NCBI RefSeq assembly: GCF_030150155.1
Contig: NZ_JASLGR010000022.1
Coordinates: 1-30,025, forward strand
Source of the DNA: Nocardioides sp.
Lineage (GTDB): Bacteria; Actinomycetota; Actinomycetes; Propionibacteriales; Nocardioidaceae
Length of the DNA stretch: 30,025 nucleotides
Direction of reading: 5' to 3'
Of the stretch, positions 1 through 6,114 are shown one piece after another. Position numbers and translations under genes: made by a program. The notes under the pieces are model-generated. The model had not been told where the DNA came from and searched no databases. It saw only the letters and a program-made list of their open reading frames with translations. The number at the start of each line of letters is the position of its first letter. Positions within the stretch are counted from its first letter, which is position 1.

Positions 1-446
<446 letters not shown>

Positions 447-660
447 ACTACGCCCACACAACCCCAAAACAGGAGCTGTGCAGAAAAAGTGATACCTGAC
501 AGGAGATCACTGACGCACAACCACAACGTGGCTGCACATTGTCAGAATCATTGTCAAAGAAAACCATCAACACCGAAGTGTCGACGGGGTATACAAAATT
601 AATTCATCGACTATCAATGACACACTGTTGAGTTCTCAAGAATCACACGCACACCGCGGT
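447..660 (-). promoter_or_regulatory. 16S rRNA leader (untranslated, processing region)
   Basis: This is the transcribed leader upstream of 16S, with no convincing ORF and lower GC than the surroundings. Positions 621-639 in complement give TTGAGAACTCAACAGTGTG, a motif commonly seen upstream of 16S in Nocardioides, Streptomyces and related genera. A short hairpin with a UUCG-type loop (CGACAC-TTCG-GTGTTG) lies at 568-583. The motif and hairpin are seen directly; their roles in folding and RNase processing are inferred from other actinobacteria. Confidence 0.7.
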
Positions 661-698
661 CCGAGCTTTTCGCTCTCGCCCTCGGGGCTTGTGGTTTA

Positions 699-728
699 AA
701 CTTAGCGGATTGTTTCCGGCCGATTCAA
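699..728 (-). promoter_or_regulatory. Probable rRNA operon promoter
   Basis: On the minus strand a -35-like TTGAAT (723-728) is separated by 18 bases from a -10-like TAAGTT (699-704), about 60 bases upstream of the conserved leader motif. The placement fits an rRNA P1-type promoter, but the match to consensus is imperfect. The rest of 705-932 shows no gene; it holds GC-rich short inverted repeats only. Confidence 0.4.
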
Positions 729-932
729 ATCGGCGCGAACTTCCTTCGCTATTCACTTCCACGCGCTACAAACTTCTCGGTTTTCAGTGGCAGTGACTGC
801 GCACCGATCCCGGTCGTTCTGAGGAGTGGAGGTGGCCGCCTCGGCGCCGGAAGCCGAGCCCTTGCGGGCCCTGCTCTCGGCCGCTCCGTTGGCGACTCAG
901 AGAACAGTAGACGGCACCGTGTGACAACACAA

Positions 933-963
933 ATCGGGGGCGACCCTGCGGTCGACCCCCGAT
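933..963 (-). terminator. Intrinsic terminator of tyrS
   Basis: A GC-rich stem (ATCGGGGG at the base, loop CTGC or its complement) occupies 933-963, fifteen bases beyond the tyrS stop. On the minus strand it is followed by TTTGTGTTGT, a U-rich run. It separates tyrS from the rRNA promoter region. Confidence 0.8.
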
Positions 964-977
964 CTGTGCGTGTGGAC

Positions 978-2252
978 TCAGCTGAAGTGGAGCCCGGCGA
1001 AACGCTTCTTGCCGCGACGCAGGACGACCCAGCCATCGGCGACCAGGTCGGACTCCGAGAGCACCGCCTCCGGGTCCTCGACCCGGGCGTTGTTCAGGTA
1101 GGCCCCGCCCTCGGTGACGGTGCGACGCGCCTCTCCCCTGCTGGCTGCGAGCCCGCTGGAGACGAGGATGTCGACGATCGTGGGCCACTCCTCGGGACGC
1201 TCCACCTCGACCGCACCCGCCTCGGTCAGTGCCGCCGCCAGGGTCGCCGGGGCGAGCACCGTCAGATCACCGCCACCGAAGAGTGCCGCAGCCGCGGCCT
1301 TGGCCTGCTCGGTCTCCTCAGCACCGTGCACCAGCGTCGTCATGTGGTCGGCCAGCGCCTTCTGTCCGGCCCGCAGGAACGGCTTCTCCGCGGTCGCGGC
1401 CTCCAGCTCCTCGATCTCCTCGTGGGAGAGGAAGGTGAAGACCCGCAGCAGTTCGCCGACCTTGACGTCCTCGACGTTGAGCCAGAACTGGTGGAAGGCG
1501 TACGGCGACATCATCGTCGGGTCGAGCCACAGGGCGCCGCCCTCGGTCTTGCCGTACTTCGTGCCGTCGGCCTTGGTGATCAGCGGGGTGGTGAAGGCGT
1601 GCACCGTGGCACCCTCCGCCCGACGGACGAGCTCGACACCACCGGTGATGTTGCCCCACTGGTCCGAGCCGCCGTACTGCAGCGTGACGCCGTGGTCGCG
1701 GAACAGCTGCAGGTAGTCCATCGACTGCAGCAGGATGTAGGAGAACTCCGTGTAGGACAGGCCGTCGGACTCCAGCCGGCGCTTGACCGTCTCGCGGGCC
1801 AGCATCCGGTTGACCGGGAAGTGCTTGCCGACGTCGCGCAGGAAGTCGATCGTCGACAGCCCCGAGGTCCAGTCGTAGTTGTTCACCATCGTCGCCGCGT
1901 TGTCCCCGGTGAAGGAGACGAACGGCTCGAGCTGCCGACGTACCCGCTGCACCCAGTCCTGGACGGTGTCCAGGGTGTTGAGGGTCCGCTCGCCGGAGTC
2001 ACGCGGGTCGCCGATCATGCCGGTGGCGCCACCGACCAGGAGGAACGGCGTGTGGCCGGCCTTCTGCAGGCGCATCGCGGTCACGATCTGGAGCAGGTTG
2101 CCCATGTGCAGGCTCGGAGCCGTCGGGTCGAACCCGATATAGAACCGGACACTCTCGCCGCCGAGCGCTTCGCGGAGCGCGTCCCGATCAGTGGAGTCGG
2201 CGATGAGGCCGCGCCACTCGAGATCGTCGAGGAGGGTCTGGTCGATGGACAC
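978..2252 (-). CDS. tyrS: Tyrosyl-tRNA synthetase
   Basis: The 424-residue protein is a class I aminoacyl-tRNA synthetase that charges tRNA-Tyr with tyrosine in the cytoplasm. The N-terminal Rossmann domain carries the HIGH-type signature as SLHMGNL (HMGN at residues 49-52). The KMSKS-type loop appears as KADGTKYGKT near residue 230, the usual form in bacterial TyrRS. The tyrosine pocket segment QYGGSDQWGN is present. A C-terminal S4 RNA-binding domain follows (about 355-420). Length is normal for the family. The start is GTG with an AAAGG Shine-Dalgarno eight bases upstream. No T-box leader is visible. It is a single-gene unit with its own terminator, immediately upstream of the rRNA operon and on the same strand. 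Confidence 0.98.
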   Translation of the reverse strand: MSIDQTLLDDLEWRGLIADSTDRDALREALGGESVRFYIGFDPTAPSLHMGNLLQIVTAMRLQKAGHTPFLLVGGATGMIGDPRDSGERTLNTLDTVQDWVQRVRRQLEPFVSFTGDNAATMVNNYDWTSGLSTIDFLRDVGKHFPVNRMLARETVKRRLESDGLSYTEFSYILLQSMDYLQLFRDHGVTLQYGGSDQWGNITGGVELVRRAEGATVHAFTTPLITKADGTKYGKTEGGALWLDPTMMSPYAFHQFWLNVEDVKVGELLRVFTFLSHEEIEELEAATAEKPFLRAGQKALADHMTTLVHGAEETEQAKAAAAALFGGGDLTVLAPATLAAALTEAGAVEVERPEEWPTIVDILVSSGLAASRGEARRTVTEGGAYLNNARVEDPEAVLSESDLVADGWVVLRRGKKRFAGLHFS

Positions 2253-2419
2253 TGGAGTGCCTTTCGTCGGTTGGCTGACGCCCTCAGCCTAATGAGCGCG
2301 AGCCCTGACCGACGATCCGGCGGGCCAGGTCGGCCCTGTTCTGACGGCACCAGGGCGGACCGCCGATCACTCTGGCCGTGTACGTCGCCCGGAATCAGGC
2401 TCGCAGCCAGGTGATCGCC

Positions 2420-2939
2420 TCACGACTGAGTCGTTCGCGGCTGGTTCCCGGGAGCGCTGACGTCACCCGCGGCGTGCGCCGAGAACCCGAACGCGGTCAT
2501 CGACGTCACCTCCCAGTGGTCGGGAACCTCGAAGTCGCAGGCGAGGCCGTCACGGTCGAAGGCGCGGAACTGGTGAGCGTCGAGGCCCATCGCCAGGCCC
2601 TGGACCGTCATGTGGGCCACCGCCTGGCCCAGGTCGTAGTGCGCGAACTCGGAGAACTCGCTCGCACCCATCCCCTGCCAGGTTGACCACCAGCAACGAC
2701 GCGTCCGCGGCCCACCTGGTCGAGCTCCGGGCCCGATGCGCTGCGATCCGCGCGTGGACGCCATCGCCCCGTCGTCCCACGATGAACCGCCACGGTTGGG
2801 AGTTCCCGGCCGAGGGAGCCAAGCGGGCTGCGTCCAGCAGCGCATCCACCTCGCCCGCGCCGATCTCGGCCACGGGGTCGAAGCGCATCGGACTGCAACG
2901 CTCCCGCAGCGCGGGGTGCAGATCCGGGACCGACGGCAC
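2420..2939 (-). pseudogene. Nitroreductase family protein, frameshifted
   Basis: The two halves of one nitroreductase-family (FMN-dependent NAD(P)H oxidoreductase) protein lie in different frames. The N-terminal half starts at GTG 2939 and contains DAARLAPSAGNSQPWRF, the classic FMN-binding segment, running to LLVVNLAG. The C-terminal half resumes one base out of frame with SEFSEFAHYDLGQAVAHM, followed by GLAMGLDAHQFRAFD, and ends at 2420. The frames join at the run CCCC at 2672-2675 (GGGG on the coding strand); one extra G there explains the break. Combined length would be about 172 residues, a little short for the family. No operon partner is evident. It is either a recently inactivated gene or a homopolymer sequencing error; substrate unknown. 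Confidence 0.8.
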
Positions 2940-3068
2940 CTCTCATCGCGACATGCCCCCATTGTGCGGCACCGCACCGACGATACGGCCGATCAAATGG
3001 TGGATGTGATCTGTGCATACGGGTGGACTACCAGTGTGCGCGACACTCGCGGCCGGCAGCGACGCGCG

Positions 3069-3437
3069 ATGACCCTCGCCAACAAGGCGGCAGACCGCCA
3101 TTGGGCGGATGGCGGTTCGACTCAGCCCGCACGTCGTGTCGCCGCTGCCGAGCGGTCACCGGTGGCGACAGTGGCGGTCATCGCTGCGTCGGCGATCGGC
3201 CTCATCATGGCGATGCAGTCGGCCTCCCTGCTCACAGGAACGAGCACCCAATGGACTGGCGCAGCGATCTGCGTGGCTGCAGGCGTCGGAGCGTACGTCT
3301 TGCGGAGTTCCGTTCCGCGAGCGGCTCGAGTGATCGCCGTCCTCGCTGCGATCGTCGCGCTGGGGAGCGTGGCCTACCTGGAGTCGCAGATGGCGGACAA
3401 GCGCGAGGAGATCGGCAACCTCTTCAGCACCTACTGA
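3069..3437 (+). CDS. Small hypothetical membrane protein
   Basis: From the ATG at 3069 the ORF encodes 122 residues with three predicted membrane segments: VATVAVIAASAIGLIMAMQ, TGAAICVAAGVGAYVL and a third around AARVIAVLAAIVALGSVAYL. The N-terminus (about 30 residues) is polar, and the C-terminus ends with the charged tail SQMADKREEIGNLFSTY. No known family is recognised. The start is uncertain: in-frame alternatives are GTG 3036, with a weak GGGTGGA upstream, and ATG 2997. None has a strong ribosome-binding site. It is transcribed divergently from the broken nitroreductase gene. Function unknown. Confidence 0.55.
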   Translation: MTLANKAADRHWADGGSTQPARRVAAAERSPVATVAVIAASAIGLIMAMQSASLLTGTSTQWTGAAICVAAGVGAYVLRSSVPRAARVIAVLAAIVALGSVAYLESQMADKREEIGNLFSTY

Positions 3438-3659
3438 GCCTACTGACCGTTCAACGCCACGCTGCGATTCGCGTATCAAGGCCGCTCTGCCTCAGAAGCC
3501 ACAAGGCACGGTAGCCCGTTCTCGGCGCGGGACCGCCACGACCCGAAGGGGCGGATCTGGTCGCAGGAGTCAGTTCAACCCACGCGTGGTGTTCACCGCC
3601 AGGTGGCGAAGAAACTCGCTCGGCGGGTGAGCGAATGTGGACAACTGGCCGAGGTGACG

Positions 3660-3686
3660 CCATGGGGCCACTTTGCGGCCCCATGG
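3660..3686 (-). terminator. Perfect 10-bp hairpin downstream of the Ltp lipoprotein gene
   Basis: CCATGGGGCC at 3660-3669 pairs perfectly with GGCCCCATGG at 3677-3686 across a 7-base loop. It starts 14 bases beyond the stop codon of the minus-strand lipoprotein gene. There is no clear U tract, so it may act as a stem-only or bidirectional terminator between convergent genes. The remaining part of 3438-3659 shows no gene. Confidence 0.6.
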
Positions 3687-3700
3687 CCGTGTGACGCGGC

Positions 3701-4162
3701 TCAGGATTCGTTGTAGGCCTTCGTGGCCCCGGCGACCGCCTCCGCATGGGTGAAGCCGTCTCCTGCCGACGACTCCAGTTGGGTCGTGAGTTCCCGAAGC
3801 GACATCGGCGACATGTCCAGATAGTTCTTCGCCGCCGTGTACGCCTGCTTGTTCCAGTCGACCTTGATGTGATTAACAGCAAACTTGGCATCGGCCTTCG
3901 GATACCCGCTTCCGGCGCTCGACGAGAGCTGCCGGATAAGGCCCGCCTTAGAGAAGGGCGCCGTGTCAAGGTACTGCTTGGCCGCAGCGATCGCGCGCTC
4001 CTGGCTCTTCGTGTACTCGCTCCCTTTGGCCTTCGCCGTTGACCCCGCCTTGTCCGAGGCATTCGCGACAAGGGCGTCGGTTGTGGTCCCTGCACACCCA
4101 CTGAAGGCGAAGAGGCCCAGTACCGAGGTGGCAGTCAAGGCTGCAACACGCATATTCTTCAT
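3701..4162 (-). CDS. Ltp family lipoprotein (superinfection-exclusion-like)
   Basis: The 153-residue protein has a short signal peptide ending in a lipobox-like FSGC, so it should be a lipid-anchored surface protein. After a linker come two Ltp repeats: AIAAAKQYLDTAPFSKAGLI at about 57-100 and AYTAAKNYLDMSPMSLREL at about 108-150, each followed by a Ser-Ser-Gly or similar turn and an A-x-x-A helix. The spacer DWNKQA between repeats is typical. The domain is named for Ltp of Streptococcus phage TP-J34, a host-exposed lipoprotein that blocks injection of superinfecting phage DNA. Chromosomal relatives are common in actinobacteria and mostly uncharacterised, so the role here is inferred. A -10-like TAGCAT ends six bases before the ATG, suggesting a leaderless message. 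It sits among broken genes beside a tRNA. Confidence 0.85.
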   Translation of the reverse strand: MKNMRVAALTATSVLGLFAFSGCAGTTTDALVANASDKAGSTAKAKGSEYTKSQERAIAAAKQYLDTAPFSKAGLIRQLSSSAGSGYPKADAKFAVNHIKVDWNKQAYTAAKNYLDMSPMSLRELTTQLESSAGDGFTHAEAVAGATKAYNES

Positions 4163-4168
4163 GCGGGC

Positions 4169-4174
4169 ATGCTA
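4169..4174 (-). promoter_or_regulatory. -10 box for a leaderless Ltp-lipoprotein transcript
   Basis: TAGCAT on the minus strand is separated by six bases (GCCCGC) from the ATG at 4162. No Shine-Dalgarno sequence is visible. This spacing is what leaderless actinobacterial genes show when transcription starts at the start codon. No good -35 was found. The rest of 4175-4372 contains nothing that I can support as a gene. Confidence 0.45.
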
Positions 4175-4372
4175 GAGGCAATTCTCATGACAGTCTCAGG
4201 AATCATCATCGCCGAGCTAGGACGCATCAGTAACCAGGATGCCGCCGAGATCGCCGAGGGAGAGGCCGCCCTTCGTGTCACAAGGCGTCCACTGGACATC
4301 CAAGCGGAGGTCAGCGCCGCATGCGACCAGATCTCCACGGAGAAGGGCTGGCTGCCGTGTACCCAGTCGGTC

Positions 4373-4835
4373 TCAGACGAAGACCGCCAGCGTGACGCTG
4401 AAGATCACCACGTCCTGGCACAGATGGACGATCCATGCCCAGGCCCCCGCGTCGACGTCGCGGACCTCCTCACGCGACGACAGCCACAGGAAGACGCAGG
4501 TCGCCGCGGTGGCCAGCACCGTGAAGGTGATGCCGACCGACCCAGGACTCTACGGCGCGTACGCCGAGAGCGCGCATCTGCCGCGAGGGCGCCCCCAAAC
4601 GCCCCCACCGCAGGAAGCCACGGCCGCTGGCCTCGGTCACCGCCAGCACGACCACAGCGGTCACGCCCCACGCGGTCGCCTGGTACGCCAGATAACGCAG
4701 CACCGACTCCGCTTCCTGCTGCCCGATCGCCCAGGTCGCGCTCACGAGAGCGATGGTGCCCAGAAGGCAGGCCGCCAACGACACCAGGGGACGTCGAGTC
4801 CGAGCGGCGTCGAGGAGGACAGAGTCGGAGGTCAC
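4373..4835 (-). pseudogene. Small integral membrane protein, frameshifted
   Basis: The frame opening at ATG 4835 encodes MTSDSVLLDAARTRRPL and two membrane segments (SLAACLLGTIALVSATWAIG; AWGVTAVVVLAVTEASG), then RLGAPSRQMRALGVRAVESW. Past about 4540 that frame degenerates. Shifted by one base, the strand reads VGITFTVLATAATCVFLWL, a clear third membrane segment. The same frame ends with the hydrophobic DVVIFSVTLAVFV before a TGA at 4373. The break sits in the short direct repeat GGTCGGTCGG. An intact product would be about 153 residues with four membrane helices. No family is recognised with confidence. It is adjacent to tRNA-Met and to the Ltp lipoprotein gene. Confidence 0.6.
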
Positions 4836-4944
4836 CGCGCCGCCTGATCACACCGAAGGTCCGGCGGACCGGCATGTCGCTCCACCCTCGCCAACCTGCC
4901 GTGCGCCCGCCAACGACGATCCATCGCGTCGTCGCCGGGCGACC

Positions 4945-5021
4945 TGGTAGGGCGGGTGGGGCTCGAACCCACGACCCAAGGATTATGAGTCCTCTGCTCT
5001 AACCGACTGAGCTACCGCCCC
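4945..5021 (-). tRNA. tRNA-Met (anticodon CAT), CCA encoded
   Basis: A full cloverleaf reads on the minus strand from 5021. It has a 7-bp acceptor GGGGCGG/CCGCCCT, D arm GCTC/GAGC, anticodon arm GAGGA-CTCATAA-TCCTT, five-base variable loop and T arm GTGGG-TTCGAGC-CCCAC. The discriminator A is followed by a templated CCA (4945-4947). The CAT anticodon fits elongator Met. tRNA-Ile2, in which lysidine modifies C34, has the same anticodon and cannot be excluded by eye. Initiator is unlikely because position 1 pairs (G-U) and the anticodon stem lacks the three G-C pairs. Confidence 0.93.
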
Positions 5022-5161
5022 GAGGCGCCTGGAACGTACGAACCGACCAGAAGCCAGCGCAAGGCTAGCGGCGACGGGGCGGTCGTGGGGTGAGTGCCCC
5101 CACCATCGATCGCCGAGCCGCCGCCGAGCCACCGCCAAGCCACCGTCCGGCCTCAGAAGGA

Positions 5162-5998
5162 TCAGGCGGCGAAGCCGGCGTGGACGTGGTCGTGGTGGGT
5201 GCGGTCGCTGAACCACTGCGGGGCGGCGCCGAGGAGGTACGGCCCGCCGGTGTTGTAGGAGCCGGCGGCGGTGACCGCCTCCATGTAGGCGACGACCAGC
5301 GAGCGGGGCGTGCTCGGGGCGACCACCGGGTGAGCGTCGATCGCCCAGGTGTCGAAGGCCCGGCCCCGTGGGTGGTCGCTGGGGCGCGTCGTACCGAAGA
5401 CATCGATCGGGTGGCCCGAGCGGACCACGGAGACGCTGACATGCCACCGCCGGCCGACGGCGACCATCGCCTCCAGGACGCTGTCGTGCACCTGGCCCGA
5501 GAGTACGTCGGCGCGGGCCGCCGGGGGCAGCGCGATCCGGTCGCTGGCCAGGACCCGCCGGGCCGCGAGGGTGTGCCGGGGCGCGGCCGGGCCCGGCTGG
5601 GACGGATGGAGGGCGGTGACCTGCCAGCCGGTGCCGCGACGGGTCAGACGGACGTCGTAGGTGTGCAGCGGCGCGGTCACCACGAGCACGCTCGCGGTGC
5701 TGGCGAGCAGGCCGCCGTACTGCGCGTCGATCACTTGGACCTGCGCCTGCGCCTGGACCGCACGCACCGCGGCGACCTTCGCGCCGGGCTCGAGCTCCCC
5801 GGCGCCCGGAGTCCACCCGGCCGGCGTCGCAGTCGCAGTCGGCGTCGCAGTCGCCGACGCTCCGGGACTGGTCACGCCGGTCGCCCCGGTCGTGGGGCTC
5901 GGCGCGCCCGACGACGTACGGCCATCGCTGCATGCCGCCAACGCTCCTGCCGAGCCCAGCAGGAGAACAGCCCGTCGGGAGAGGGGTCCGACCTCCAT
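5162..5998 (-). CDS. Lipoprotein with M15-like D,D-peptidase motif
   Basis: The 278-residue product begins MEVGPLSRRAVLLLGSAGA, a twin-arginine-type signal (SRRAVL). It is followed by the lipobox LAAC with Cys23, so it is predicted to be exported folded and lipid-anchored. A Ser/Thr/Pro/Ala-rich linker (about 24-70) precedes a globular domain. The C-terminal domain has SDHPRGRAFD (207-216), an exact fit to the SxHxxGxAxD zinc motif of M15 D-Ala-D-Ala peptidases. HDHVH (269-273) supplies the second metal-ligand block. The expected role is peptidoglycan peptide hydrolysis at the cell surface; substrate is inferred. The start was placed at ATG 5998 because the signal begins there and a TACCGT box lies seven bases upstream. 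A longer in-frame extension exists but lacks signal features. Confidence 0.75.
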   Translation of the reverse strand: MEVGPLSRRAVLLLGSAGALAACSDGRTSSGAPSPTTGATGVTSPGASATATPTATATPAGWTPGAGELEPGAKVAAVRAVQAQAQVQVIDAQYGGLLASTASVLVVTAPLHTYDVRLTRRGTGWQVTALHPSQPGPAAPRHTLAARRVLASDRIALPPAARADVLSGQVHDSVLEAMVAVGRRWHVSVSVVRSGHPIDVFGTTRPSDHPRGRAFDTWAIDAHPVVAPSTPRSLVVAYMEAVTAAGSYNTGGPYLLGAAPQWFSDRTHHDHVHAGFAA

Positions 5999-6005
5999 GC
6001 CCTCC

Positions 6006-6011
6006 ACGGTA
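6006..6011 (-). promoter_or_regulatory. -10-like box upstream of the M15-like lipoprotein gene
   Basis: TACCGT on the minus strand ends seven bases before ATG 5998. GGAGGG lies within those seven bases, too close to the ATG to act as a normal ribosome-binding site. The arrangement favours a leaderless or very short-leader transcript. Confidence 0.35.
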
Positions 6012-6114
6012 AGCCCGATCGCGCGGGTGCGCCCCGCGGTTGCGGTGTGGGGTGGGTGGGCAAGATGGAGGTGTCGCCACCGTGTCGCGGTGGCCATCGG
6101 GGCGGGAGGGCGTC

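Noticed and set aside
540..566. Second rRNA promoter with TTGACA on the minus strand near 553-558
   Set aside because: No -10-like hexamer lies at the right distance downstream, and the position is inside the conserved leader.
921..2414. Long plus-strand ORF (497 codons) opposite tyrS
   Set aside because: It is antisense to a certain tyrS gene, with GC-rich third-position shadow and low-complexity Arg/Gly/Val composition. The same applies to the long antisense frames over dnaG, dgt, glyS, dusB and the FG-GAP gene.
2253..2419. T-box or other riboswitch upstream of tyrS
   Set aside because: I see no T-box sequence (AGGGTGG-type) or specifier hairpin; the start has an ordinary ribosome-binding site.
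4169..5002. 277-codon plus-strand ORF running into the tRNA-Met gene
   Set aside because: It overlaps a tRNA on the other strand and the frameshifted membrane gene, is Arg/Pro/Ala-rich downstream of residue ~70, and has no family features.
2420..5021. Integrated prophage or genomic island at tRNA-Met
   Set aside because: No integrase, no direct repeat of the tRNA 3' end and no structural phage genes were seen; only an Ltp-type gene and decay are present, which is not enough.
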